Assembly: GCA_964456525.1 (NCBI GenBank) | Contig: CAYWAP010000018.1 | Location: forward strand, 1-32,047 | Direction of reading: 5' to 3' | Origin: Onthomonas sp964456525 | GTDB lineage: Bacteria; Bacillota; Clostridia; Oscillospirales; Oscillospiraceae | DNA length: 32,047 nt | Shown here: positions 1 through 6,922 of the stretch, in pieces | Numbering within the stretch: position 1 is the first letter of the stretch | Layout: the number at the start of each line of letters is the position of its first letter | Position numbers and translations under genes: made by a program | The notes under the pieces: generated by a model | What the model was told of the DNA's origin: nothing | Seen by the model: the letters and a program-made list of their open reading frames with translations, nothing else | Database searches by the model: none

Positions 1-131
1 GCCTGGGCAAGTTCGACGCATACGGCCCCATCCTGCTGGGCCTGAACGCCCCCATTAACGACCTGTCCCGCGGCTGCAACGGTATGGAGGTCTACTCCAT
101 GGCCATCATCACCGCCGCTCTGGCCGAATAA
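1..131 (+). CDS. pta: Phosphate acetyltransferase, C-terminal end (partial)
   Basis: The window opens inside a gene read from base 3 and stopping with TAA at 129-131. The 42 visible residues contain GPILLGLNAPINDLSRGC followed by a helix ending in ITAALAE. This is the usual C-terminus of phosphate acetyl/butyryltransferases, where the NDLSRG stretch borders the active-site cleft. The enzyme interconverts acetyl-CoA and acetyl phosphate, the first half of the Pta-Ack acetate pathway, in the cytoplasm. The rest of the protein lies outside the window, so length and operon partners cannot be judged. Phosphate butyryltransferase is the main alternative, but the motif fits Pta better. Confidence 0.85.
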   Translation, partial: LGKFDAYGPILLGLNAPINDLSRGCNGMEVYSMAIITAALAE

Positions 132-149
132 CCGAAAACGAGGAGAGCC

Positions 150-229
150 AGGCCGCAGGGCGTGCTGCGCAGGTGCAGCGCGCTCTGCGCTCCTCCGGTT
201 GGGGGGCGGCAGGCGTCCCGGCCTTTTTT
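150..229 (+). terminator. Branched intrinsic terminator of the pta unit
   Basis: AGGCCG (150-155) pairs with CGGCCT (219-224), which runs straight into six T. Inside lies a further GC-rich stem, GCGTGCTGC (160-168) with GCAGCGCGC (175-183), one G-T wobble. The branched shape is less standard than a simple hairpin, but its place after the pta stop and the T run support termination. Confidence 0.5.
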
Positions 230-241
230 CCAAAATCAGGG

Positions 242-269
242 TTGACATTTCCCGGTTCTATGCTATAAT
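242..269 (+). promoter_or_regulatory. Sigma-A promoter of tRNA-Gly
   Basis: Consensus TTGACA (242-247) and consensus TATAAT (264-269) are separated by 16 bp. The predicted transcription start falls just before the tRNA at 282. A near-perfect promoter is what one expects for a stable RNA gene. Confidence 0.85.
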
Positions 270-281
270 AACACTCGTTCC

Positions 282-357
282 GCGGGAGTAGCTCATCTGG
301 TAGAGCGCCACCTTGCCAAGGTGGAGGTAGCGAGTTCGAGCCTCGTCTTCCGCTCCA
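282..357 (+). tRNA. tRNA-Gly (anticodon GCC)
   Basis: A full cloverleaf can be drawn. The acceptor strand GCGGGAG (282-288) pairs with CTTCCGC (347-353, one G-T). The anticodon stem CCACC/GGTGG encloses the loop TTGCCAA, giving anticodon GCC. The T arm has GAGTTCGAGCCTC. A discriminator T is followed by an encoded CCA (355-357). It is a single-gene unit with its own promoter and terminator. Confidence 0.96.
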
Positions 358-365
358 TAGTTGAA

Positions 366-397
366 AGAGCATCTGGCTTTTGTCAGGTGCTCTTTTT
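366..397 (+). terminator. Intrinsic terminator of tRNA-Gly
   Basis: AGAGCATCTG (366-375) pairs with CAGGTGCTCT (384-393) with one G-T wobble and is followed by TTTTT. It starts nine bases after the tRNA CCA end. Confidence 0.9.
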
Positions 398-421
398 CGC
401 GCATGGCGGGGGTGCTCCGGC

Positions 422-500
422 CCTTGTTTGAAAACGGGAACGGTGACCAATGGCAGAAAAAGGCCCGGCATTTGGGCATGTTGACCTTTTTCAAACAAGG
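422..500 (+). repeat. 13-bp perfect inverted repeat between tRNA-Gly and racemase gene
   Basis: CCTTGTTTGAAAA (422-434) is exactly reverse-complemented by TTTTCAAACAAGG (488-500) across a 53-bp spacer. There is no T run directly behind it, so it is not a simple terminator. It lies between the tRNA terminator and the predicted promoter of the next gene. Its function is unknown; see findings. Confidence 0.6.
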
Positions 501-513
501 CCCAAATTCGCGC

Positions 514-542
514 TTGTTTTCTCCCATGAAATGGGCTATGAT
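514..542 (+). promoter_or_regulatory. Promoter of the racemase unit with internal palindrome
   Basis: TTGTTT (514-519) and TATGAT (537-542) are spaced by 17 bp. The spacer contains the palindrome CCCAT-GAA-ATGGG (523-535), a position where a repressor could block RNA polymerase. No regulator can be named. Confidence 0.55.
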
Positions 543-582
543 AAGTGCGATTCCAAAGCCCGCCTGAGAGGGGGAAACTTTT

Positions 583-1398
583 ATGGACAACAGACCCATC
601 GGCGTCTTTGACTCCGGCCTGGGCGGCCTGACGGCTGTCCGCAAGCTGACCGAACTGATGCCTTCGGAAGAAATCGTCTATTTTGGCGACACGGGCCGGG
701 TCCCCTACGGCGGCCGCTCCCACAACACCATCGTCAAATACGCCCGTCAGGACGTGGCCTTTCTGCGGACCTTTGACCTCAAAGCCATCATCATCGCCTG
801 CGGCACCGTCTCCAGCACGGCTCTGGCCGAGCTGACCACGGACAACGACATCCCCATCTTTGGCGTGGTGGGCCCCACCGCCTTGCGGGCGGCCCGGAGC
901 ACCCGAAACAACCAGATCGGCCTGATCGCCACCAAAGCGACGGTTTCCACCGGCGCCTATGAGCGGATCATGCGCCATGTCAACCCGGCGGCGACGATTC
1001 ACTCCCTGGCCTGCCCGTTGTTTGTCCCTCTGGTGGAAAACGGGCGCACCGAACCGGGGGACATCGTCATTGAGACGGTCGTCAGCGAATACCTGACGCC
1101 GCTGAAACACGCCGGCGTGGATACTCTGGTTCTGGGATGTACACACTATCCACTGCTGACCCAGGTGATTCAGAATTTCATGGGCCCGGACGTGACCTTG
1201 TTGGACTCGGGCGCAGAGGTCGCCAGGCAGGCCGTCAGATGCCTGAAAAACGGCTCCATGCTGGCCGACCCCAGCCGGAGCGGTTCCTGTCACTGGTATG
1301 TCAGTGACACCACCGACACCTTTTGTGAACTTGGCTCCCGCTTTCTGGGCCGCGCCGTCACCGAGCCGGTGGAGCAGATCGCCATTGAAACTTACTAA
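583..1398 (+). CDS. murI: Glutamate racemase
   Basis: Cofactor-independent racemase that converts L- to D-glutamate for peptidoglycan synthesis in the cytoplasm. The 271-residue length is normal for the family. The N-terminal motif with D10-S11-G12 is present, as are two cysteines in the expected places: C73 in the ACGT segment and C186 in GCTHYP, the two acid/base thiols of the family. The segment around C73 normally reads ACNT, with Asn contacting the substrate; here it is Gly74, so the pocket is altered or the family branch differs. ATG at 583 follows a purine-rich GAGAGGGGG site. A DUF1934 gene follows after 19 bp, probably in the same transcript, ended by the hairpin at 1865. Confidence 0.92.
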   Translation: MDNRPIGVFDSGLGGLTAVRKLTELMPSEEIVYFGDTGRVPYGGRSHNTIVKYARQDVAFLRTFDLKAIIIACGTVSSTALAELTTDNDIPIFGVVGPTALRAARSTRNNQIGLIATKATVSTGAYERIMRHVNPAATIHSLACPLFVPLVENGRTEPGDIVIETVVSEYLTPLKHAGVDTLVLGCTHYPLLTQVIQNFMGPDVTLLDSGAEVARQAVRCLKNGSMLADPSRSGSCHWYVSDTTDTFCELGSRFLGRAVTEPVEQIAIETY

Positions 1399-1417
1399 TT
1401 CATTGAGGAATGATATT

Positions 1418-1858
1418 ATGACAAAAGACGTGATTATCTCCATCCGGGGACTGCAGGAATACGAAGGGATAGACAAGGATTCCATTGAACTGGTCACTGC
1501 GGGCACCCTGACCTCCACCGGCCAGGGCTATAACCTGACCTATGAAGAGAGCGCCATTACCGGCATGGACGGCACCGTGACCAGCTTTGACATCTCCCCC
1601 CAGCGGGTGACGCTGATCCGCACCGGCCCCATCTGTTCCGAGATGGTTTTTGAGGCCGGACGCCGCCACCTCTCTCTGTATCAAACGCCCTACGGCAATA
1701 TGGAGGTGGGGGTGCGCGCCCGCATCATGCGCTGCACTCTGGACGAAAACGGCGGCGAGCTGGAAGTGGACTACGCCATCGACATCGACCACGCCATGGC
1801 GGGAGAGAACCGCTTCCGCATTCAGGTTCGAGAATCCAAAAACGCACTAAAGCAGTAA
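1418..1858 (+). CDS. DUF1934 (YwiB-type) beta-barrel protein
   Basis: 146-residue soluble protein of the DUF1934/YwiB family, a small calycin-like beta-barrel with no established biochemical role. Recognisable features are the early ISIRG strand and the central FDISPQRVTLIRTGPICSEM stretch, followed by a YGNMEVGVRA strand and an acidic strand ending in IDIDHAMAGEN. ATG at 1418 has TGAGGA at 1404-1409. Reading in the same frame extends upstream into murI, but that stretch has no family similarity. In several Firmicutes a ywiB-like gene sits beside argS; here the next gene looks like an ArgRS fragment, which fits that association. Confidence 0.85.
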   Translation: MTKDVIISIRGLQEYEGIDKDSIELVTAGTLTSTGQGYNLTYEESAITGMDGTVTSFDISPQRVTLIRTGPICSEMVFEAGRRHLSLYQTPYGNMEVGVRARIMRCTLDENGGELEVDYAIDIDHAMAGENRFRIQVRESKNALKQ

Positions 1859-1864
1859 TGTCAG

Positions 1865-1891
1865 GGCCGCAATCTGCGATTGCGGCCTTTT
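1865..1891 (+). terminator. Intrinsic terminator after DUF1934 gene
   Basis: A perfect 10-bp stem, GGCCGCAATC (1865-1874) with GATTGCGGCC (1878-1887), has a three-base loop and is followed by TTTT. It separates the murI unit from the ArgRS-like gene. Confidence 0.9.
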
Positions 1892-1938
1892 GCCGTTGGC
1901 AGGACGGCAGCGACTGAAAGAGAGGTTAGGAAATATCT

Positions 1939-2004
1939 ATGAAGCGAGTGTTACACTGTGATTTACCGGCCGTCCGCGGCCTGAGATGCCCCGCTCTGCG
2001 ATGA
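1939..2004 (+). CDS. Arg-rich 21-codon leader ORF overlapping the next gene
   Basis: A short ORF starts at ATG 1939 with AGGA seven bases upstream and stops at TGA 2002-2004. That stop overlaps the ATG of the next gene (ATGA, 2001-2004). Four of its 21 residues are arginine, with CGA, CGC, AGA and CGA codons. It has a better ribosome site than the downstream gene, so translation of the two is probably coupled. Two readings are open: a regulatory leader peptide, or the true 5' end of the gene displaced by a frameshift or sequencing error. No homologue is recognised. Confidence 0.45.
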   Translation: MKRVLHCDLPAVRGLRCPALR

Positions 2005-2678
2005 GGGACTGGAAACAGCTCGCCTGTGAGGAGGCGGACCGGATGCTGTTTCAGGCGCTGGGCGGTTCACTTCCGGTCAAAACCCGAAAAAGCAAAGGGG
2101 AGCGCGTCTCCAACCCCGCCCCACGGGCCCTGAAACTGGATGGGCAGCCCATTTTGGAACGCCTTGCCCCAAGCGCCGATTTTTTCCGGAGCATTGCTCT
2201 GGAGAACGGCTTTTTTAACTTTTATTTCAGTTCCCGGTGGTACGCTTTGGTCATAGAGGACACGCCCTGCCCCGCCATCCGGCGGGAAATCCCCCTTGGG
2301 AAGGAGATCTCTTCCCCCTGCCCGCTGACCCTTTGGGATCTGCGCTTCCTCACCGCCCTTTGCGGCGCCGCCCCCGATTGGACGCTGGCGGCACGCCAGG
2401 ATCAGGGGAACCCCGCCTGGCTGGTTCGGTATACGGCGGCCCGGCTGGCCGCGCTGGAGGGGCGCCCTGGGCCGGCCGGATTTTCCCGGGAAATCCGGGA
2501 TCTGATCTGTCTGGCAGCCGATTACCCCTGTGTCTCCGGGGCGGAAAGCCGCACCCTCGCCCGATACCTCTGCGCGCTCTCCCATGCGGTGTGGGAGATC
2601 ACGCCCCAGAAACTGCCCGAAGCGGCCCGCCGCTGCGTGGGGGAGGTGCTGCGGGCCGGGATGCATGCATTTTCTTAA
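2001..2678 (+). CDS. ArgRS-like protein without catalytic core (DALR anticodon-binding domain)
   Basis: 225 residues. Around residue 70 the segment GFFNFYFSSRWY matches the GFINF-type signature of the N-terminal (Add-1) domain of class I arginyl-tRNA synthetase. Around residue 137, NPAWLVRYTAARL matches the YVQYAHAR-like start of the DALR anticodon-binding domain, and helices follow to the end. The HIGH and KMSKS catalytic fold of several hundred residues between these domains is missing, so it cannot charge tRNA. It may bind tRNA-Arg or act as a regulator; no function is proven. ATG 2001 is chosen because it overlaps the leader ORF stop (ATGA). ATG 1986 in the same frame has no good ribosome site. 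Base composition resembles its neighbours. Confidence 0.65.
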   Translation: MRDWKQLACEEADRMLFQALGGSLPVKTRKSKGERVSNPAPRALKLDGQPILERLAPSADFFRSIALENGFFNFYFSSRWYALVIEDTPCPAIRREIPLGKEISSPCPLTLWDLRFLTALCGAAPDWTLAARQDQGNPAWLVRYTAARLAALEGRPGPAGFSREIRDLICLAADYPCVSGAESRTLARYLCALSHAVWEITPQKLPEAARRCVGEVLRAGMHAFS

Positions 2679-2704
2679 GGGCGCCGCCCGCTCCCCTGTC
2701 TGTC

Positions 2705-2722
2705 AAGGCGCAAGCGCCTTTT
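2705..2722 (+). terminator. Short intrinsic terminator candidate
   Basis: AAGGCG-CAAG-CGCCTT (2705-2720) is a compact hairpin followed by a run of only four T. It lies 27 bp after the ArgRS-like gene and before the response regulator promoter. Termination may be partial. Confidence 0.5.
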
Positions 2723-2730
2723 ACAAATTA

Positions 2731-2762
2731 TTCACTTACTTTTGCCATTTCTGCGCTATACT
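2731..2762 (+). promoter_or_regulatory. Promoter candidate of the two-component operon
   Basis: TATACT (2757-2762) is a good -10 box. The -35 region is poor: TTCACT at 2731 (spacer 20) or TTACTT at 2736 (spacer 15). Such a promoter often needs an activator, possibly the response regulator itself; that part is inference. Confidence 0.4.
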
Positions 2763-2800
2763 GGTTAGTGGTGAACATTTTTGAAACGGAGGACCTATCT

Positions 2801-3484
2801 ATGGCTCTGAAAGTTCTGATTGTAGAAGATGACAGCAATATTTCCCAGCTGCTGCAGCTCTATCTGGAAAAGGAAGGCTTTGAGACTGTGACCGCCGCAG
2901 ACGGCAGCCAGGGCCTTTCCCAGTTCCAGGCGGCCAAGCCCGATCTCGTGCTGCTGGACATTATGCTGCCCGAGATGGATGGCTGGACGGTCTGCCAGAA
3001 AATCCGCGAGAGTTCCAAGACCCCGATTATCATGATGACCGCCAAAGGCGAGGTGAACGACAAGGTCAACGGCCTGGAAATGGGCGCGGACGACTACATC
3101 GTCAAGCCCTTTGATATGAAGGAAGTTCTGGCCCGTATCCACGCGGTTTTGCGCCGCTACGGCACGGACGGCACCCAGGAAAAGAAGCTGACCTTTGACA
3201 AACTGGTCATCAACATGGACTCCTATGAGTTGCTGGTGGACGGCAAGCGTGTGGACACGCCGCCCAAGGAGATGGAGCTGCTCTATCATCTGGCATCCTC
3301 TCCCAACCGTGTCTTTACCCGCAACCAACTGCTGGACAAAGTGTGGGGCTTTGACTACTTTGGCGACAGCCGCACGGTGGACGTCCACATCAAGCGCCTG
3401 AGAGAGAAACTGGAGGGCGTTTCCGACAAGTGGAGCCTGAAAACGGTCTGGGGCGTGGGCTATAAGTTTGAGCTGCTGAGCTGA
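2801..3484 (+). CDS. OmpR/PhoB-family response regulator
   Basis: DNA-binding partner of the downstream histidine kinase. The receiver domain spans residues 1-120, with acidic pocket E9-D10-D11, phospho-acceptor D53 in LLDIMLP and K102 in VKPF. A winged-helix Trans_reg_C domain follows (about 130-225), with the typical FTRNQLLDKVWGFDYFGDSR and VDVHIKRLREKL segments. The 227-residue length is normal. ATG 2801 has GGAGG at 2788-2792; the frame is open further upstream, but no homology extends there. The kinase gene begins 8 bp after the stop. Ligand or stress sensed is not evident; VicR/PhoP-like cell-envelope control is possible but unproven. Confidence 0.93.
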   Translation: MALKVLIVEDDSNISQLLQLYLEKEGFETVTAADGSQGLSQFQAAKPDLVLLDIMLPEMDGWTVCQKIRESSKTPIIMMTAKGEVNDKVNGLEMGADDYIVKPFDMKEVLARIHAVLRRYGTDGTQEKKLTFDKLVINMDSYELLVDGKRVDTPPKEMELLYHLASSPNRVFTRNQLLDKVWGFDYFGDSRTVDVHIKRLREKLEGVSDKWSLKTVWGVGYKFELLS

Positions 3485-3492
3485 GGTATGGC

Positions 3493-5007
3493 ATGGGACG
3501 CGCATATAGACGTCATTTCTTTCTGACCGTCGACATCCTGTTGTTGGCGTTTGCCCTGCTGGGTGTGGGCTTTATGATGCTGATCCACAACTCCACCGTT
3601 CAGGAGAAGAAATCCGTTCTGGGCGACGACGCTGTGTACCTCTCCAATGTGCTCAGCGTGGCGCTGGAAAACGGCGGCTCTCTCAGTGAGGACAGCTTGG
3701 ACAACACGCTGGACTTTATCGCCGAAGTCTCAAACGCGGACGTGGTCATCTGCAAGATGGACGGCACTGTGATTTTCGACTATTCCGGTGACCCCTATGA
3801 GTCGGAGGATTATGACAGCCTGTCCGGCATTTTGAACCAGCTGCTGGACATGGTCGGCCTGTCCAACGACTCGGAGAAGGAGGGAGGCAGCTCGGAAGCC
3901 GCCCCCGCCAGTCAAATTTCCCAGGACGTTTTGCAGGCCATGGAGCAGGAAGGGCGCTATGAGGCGATGGACACTCTGGGCCTTTATGACACCCAGCACT
4001 TTGTCGTGGGCGTGCCCATTCTGGTTCAGGAGGCACCGGTTGGCTATGTGCTGGTCACCGTCAGCATGCAGAACCTGTACACCCTGTGGAACACCTTTTT
4101 TGTCTTTTATCTGGTTGTAGCCCTGTTTGTGCTGGCGCTGGCCATCATTTCCAGCTTTGTGGTCACCCGCCATCAGGCCCGGCCGCTGAGTGAAATGACG
4201 CAGATTGTGCGCCGTTTCGGCCTTGGAGAGTACAATCTCCGCCTGAACGAGAACACCCACGACGAAACCGTCCGGGAGATGGCCATCGCCTTTAACGCCA
4301 TGGCGGACTCCATCGCCTCCACCGAACAGCAGCGCCAGGAATTTGTGGCCAACATCTCCCATGAGCTCAAGACCCCTATGACCAACATCCAGGGCTTTGC
4401 CGACGGGATTTTGGATGGCACCATCCCGCCCGAGCGGCAGCCCGAGGCCCTTCGGACCATTTCCGACGAGACCCGCCGCCTGAGCCGGCTGGTGCGCCGG
4501 ATGCTGGATGCCAGCCGTCTGGCCGTACAGGGAGAGAATGTCCTGTGCCAGACCCAGTTTGATATTGTGGAAACCTACGCCCAGGTTCTCATCAGTCTGG
4601 AGCGGAAAATCACCAGCAAAGGGCTGGAGGTGGACGTCCAATTCCCGGACACCCCCACCAAGGTCTGGGGCGATCAGGATTCCATCACCCAGGTCTGCTA
4701 TAACCTGCTGGACAACGCCATTAAATTTGCCACACCGGGAACGGTGATCGTTTTGGGCATTGCCGTCAAGGGCAACAAGGCATATGTCTCCGTCCGGGAC
4801 ACCGGCGAAACCATCCCCAAGGAAGAATTGCCCCTGATTTTTGAGCGCTTCCACAAGAGCGACCGCTCCCGCAGCCTGGACAAGGACGGCGTGGGGCTGG
4901 GCCTTTATATCGTGAAGACCATCATGAACAACCACAAAGAGTCCATCACCGTCACCAGTGAAAACGGCGTCACGGAATTCGTCTTCACCCTGACGATGGC
5001 GGAATAG
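3493..5007 (+). CDS. Membrane sensor histidine kinase (HAMP, HisKA, HATPase)
   Basis: 504-residue sensor that should phosphorylate the upstream response regulator. TM1 lies at about residues 10-32 and an extracytoplasmic sensor region at about 33-199, including an acidic/Ser-rich insert. TM2 is near 200-224, HAMP near 225-278, and HisKA has the H-box ISHELKTPM with H290. The HATPase domain has the N-box NLLDNAIKF (N408) and a G2 box GVGLGLYIVK. The G1 box reads DTGETI rather than the usual DTGxGI, a departure at a nucleotide-lid glycine. The HAMP, kinase and ATPase layout resembles BaeS/PhoR/VicK types. The signal is unknown. A hairpin with a T-rich tail follows the gene. Confidence 0.93.
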   Translation: MGRAYRRHFFLTVDILLLAFALLGVGFMMLIHNSTVQEKKSVLGDDAVYLSNVLSVALENGGSLSEDSLDNTLDFIAEVSNADVVICKMDGTVIFDYSGDPYESEDYDSLSGILNQLLDMVGLSNDSEKEGGSSEAAPASQISQDVLQAMEQEGRYEAMDTLGLYDTQHFVVGVPILVQEAPVGYVLVTVSMQNLYTLWNTFFVFYLVVALFVLALAIISSFVVTRHQARPLSEMTQIVRRFGLGEYNLRLNENTHDETVREMAIAFNAMADSIASTEQQRQEFVANISHELKTPMTNIQGFADGILDGTIPPERQPEALRTISDETRRLSRLVRRMLDASRLAVQGENVLCQTQFDIVETYAQVLISLERKITSKGLEVDVQFPDTPTKVWGDQDSITQVCYNLLDNAIKFATPGTVIVLGIAVKGNKAYVSVRDTGETIPKEELPLIFERFHKSDRSRSLDKDGVGLGLYIVKTIMNNHKESITVTSENGVTEFVFTLTMAE

Positions 5008-5026
5008 GCGAAATCACGTCAAATTC

Positions 5027-5067
5027 TCTGTCCCCTCGGCTTCCTCCGGGCGGGACAGATTGTTTTA
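5027..5067 (+). terminator. Terminator of the two-component operon
   Basis: TCTGTCCC (5027-5034) pairs with GGGACAGA (5052-5059), with a GC-rich 17-base interior, then TTGTTTTA. The T tract is interrupted, so strength is uncertain. Confidence 0.65.
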
Positions 5068-5071
5068 TACC

Positions 5072-5100
5072 TTGCATTCTTTTCCCATCAAAATTATAAT
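5072..5100 (+). promoter_or_regulatory. Sigma-A promoter of comM/yifB
   Basis: TTGCAT (5072-5077) and consensus TATAAT (5095-5100) are separated by 17 bp and lie 32 bp before the start codon. Confidence 0.75.
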
Positions 5101-5131
5101 AGAGCTATCCTGATCAAAATGGGGTGTTTCC

Positions 5132-6649
5132 ATGCTTTCTTCCGTCCGTTCTCTGGGACTTCTCGGCGTCACCGGCTACGAGGTGCGCACAGAGTGCGAC
5201 CTCTCCACCGGCATGCCTCGGTTTGATCTCGTGGGCCTTCCGGACGCCGCCGTGAAGGAGTCCCGGGAGCGGGTGCGCTCCGCCATCGTCAACAGCGGCT
5301 TTCGCTACCCGGTGGGGCGGGTGACGGTGAACCTGGCCCCGGCTGACCGGAGAAAAGAGGGCACGGTCTACGATCTCCCCATTCTGGCCGGCATCCTGTG
5401 CGCCTCCGGCCAGCTGGAGGGGCTGCCCGATGACAGCGCCTTTGTGGGGGAGGTCTCTCTGTCCGGCGCCCTCCTGCCCGTACACGGCATGCTCCCCATG
5501 GCTCTGGCCGCCCGGAGGCTGGGCATTCGCGCGCTGTTCGTCCCCGCCTCCAACGCCGCCGAGGCCACTCTGGCCGGGGAGATCACCGTCTATCCCGTCC
5601 AGAATGTCCGGCAGCTGGTCGATCATTTGAACCATCAGCAGCCCATCCCGCCCGCGAAGCCCTGGAGCGAAACGGCCTCCCCGGAGGCGCTGCCCGACTT
5701 TTCGGACGTCAAGGGACAGGAGCCGGTCAAGCGTGTTCTGGAGATCGCCGCTGCCGGCGGGCACCATCTGTTGATGGTCGGGCCGCCCGGGGCAGGCAAA
5801 AGCATGCTGGCCAGACGCCTTCCCTCCATTCTCCCCGATATGACCCGGGAGGAGGCTCTGGAGGCCACCGAGCTGTGGTCCGTCTGCGGCATGACAGATG
5901 AGCACCATCCGCTGCTCATGTCCCGGCCCTTCCGCGCCCCACACCACACCATCTCCTCCCGCGCTCTGGCCGGCGGCGGGAGTTATCCCCGGCCGGGTGA
6001 AATTTCCCTGGCCCATCACGGCGTCCTGTTTCTGGATGAGCTGCCCGAATTCCAGTCCGCCGCTCTGGAGGTTCTCCGGCAGCCTCTGGAGGACGGGGAG
6101 GTGCAAATTTCCCGGGTCTCCGGTTCCGTGACCTATCCCAGCCGGTTTCAGATGGTCTGCGCCATGAACCCCTGCAAATGCGGCTGGTACGGCCACCCGT
6201 CCGGCCGGTGCCGCTGCTCGCCCCAGAGCGTCCGGCAATATCTGAGCCGGCTCTCCGGCCCGCTGCTGGACCGCATCGACCTGAAAATTGACGTCCCCGC
6301 CCTGGAGTTTGAGGAGCTGAGCCGCCGCAGCCCCGGGGAGTCCTCCGCCGCCATCCGGGCCAGGGTCAACTGCGCCCGGGACATCCAGCGCAAACGCTTC
6401 GGGGACGGCGGCCCCGCCTGCAACGCCCAGATGGGCCCCAAAGAGCTTCGGGAGCACTGCCAACTGGACGAGGGCTGCACCGCCCTGATGCGTCAGGCCT
6501 ACGAGAAACTCGCCCTGACGGCCCGGAGCTATGACCGGGTTCTCCGCGTGGCCCGCACCATTGCCGATCTGGCCCAGGCGGAGAACATCGGCGTGCCCCA
6601 CCTGGCCGAGGCGCTGCAATACCGCACCTCCGAACCCCTGGGAGGATGA
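5132..6649 (+). CDS. comM: YifB/ComM-family Mg-chelatase-like AAA+ ATPase
   Basis: 505 residues, the full length of the family. The N-terminal ChlI/Lon-S5-like fold (about 1-170) includes FDLVGLPDAAVKESRERV. The AAA+ module starts near 190 with Walker A GPPGAGKS (217-224) and Walker B VLFLDELPEF. A cysteine-rich insert CKCGWYGHPSGRCRC is typical of the family, and the Mg_chelatase C-terminal helices close the protein. ComM is a hexameric helicase that aids branch migration during natural transformation in Haemophilus and Vibrio; in Clostridia the role is less clear. It is transcribed alone from the promoter at 5072. The ribosome site GGGGTG is weak. Confidence 0.93.
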   Translation: MLSSVRSLGLLGVTGYEVRTECDLSTGMPRFDLVGLPDAAVKESRERVRSAIVNSGFRYPVGRVTVNLAPADRRKEGTVYDLPILAGILCASGQLEGLPDDSAFVGEVSLSGALLPVHGMLPMALAARRLGIRALFVPASNAAEATLAGEITVYPVQNVRQLVDHLNHQQPIPPAKPWSETASPEALPDFSDVKGQEPVKRVLEIAAAGGHHLLMVGPPGAGKSMLARRLPSILPDMTREEALEATELWSVCGMTDEHHPLLMSRPFRAPHHTISSRALAGGGSYPRPGEISLAHHGVLFLDELPEFQSAALEVLRQPLEDGEVQISRVSGSVTYPSRFQMVCAMNPCKCGWYGHPSGRCRCSPQSVRQYLSRLSGPLLDRIDLKIDVPALEFEELSRRSPGESSAAIRARVNCARDIQRKRFGDGGPACNAQMGPKELREHCQLDEGCTALMRQAYEKLALTARSYDRVLRVARTIADLAQAENIGVPHLAEALQYRTSEPLGG

Positions 6650-6705
6650 CGTTTTTCTCCAGGCGGCGTGTATCGGAAAACCAGAAGAAATTCGTCACGG
6701 TTCCC

Positions 6706-6734
6706 TTGACTTTTTCCTCAATTGCTGCCACAAT
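6706..6734 (+). promoter_or_regulatory. Distal promoter candidate upstream of marR-type gene
   Basis: TTGACT (6706-6711) and CACAAT (6729-6734) are spaced by 17 bp. A perfect palindrome begins 12 bp downstream (6746), about where a repressor bound to DNA would block initiation. Confidence 0.45.
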
Positions 6735-6745
6735 GAGAACCCCGA

Positions 6746-6772
6746 GAAATTTGAGGATAATCCTCAAATTTC
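6746..6772 (+). repeat. Perfect 12-bp-arm palindrome, operator candidate
   Basis: GAAATTTGAGGA (6746-6757), three central bases TAA, then TCCTCAAATTTC (6761-6772). The symmetry is perfect and no T run follows, so an operator is more likely than a terminator. It sits between two promoter candidates of a MarR gene, and MarR proteins usually bind such palindromes to control themselves. Confidence 0.6.
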
Positions 6773-6837
6773 CTCCGAAATCGCACAGAAATGTTTTAAT
6801 TTTTTGTGAATATTTCGTTAAATGACCTATTACCGGA

Positions 6838-6866
6838 TTGACTTGAAAAAAATAATCCTTTATCAT
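6838..6866 (+). promoter_or_regulatory. Proximal promoter of marR-type gene with overlapping inverted repeat
   Basis: TTGACT (6838-6843) and TATCAT (6861-6866) are spaced by 17 bp. CATAACA (6864-6870) overlapping the -10 box is repeated in inverted form as TGTTATG (6897-6903) just before the Shine-Dalgarno site. This is a second place where a repressor or leader structure could act. Confidence 0.6.
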
Positions 6867-6922
6867 AACATTCATAAGAGGAATATTTTTTTACTCTGTT
6901 ATGTTTAAAGGAGATGACGATT

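Noticed and set aside
361..567. Short open frame between tRNA-Gly and murI
   Set aside because: It spans the tRNA terminator and the inverted repeat, has no ribosome site and no recognisable protein features.
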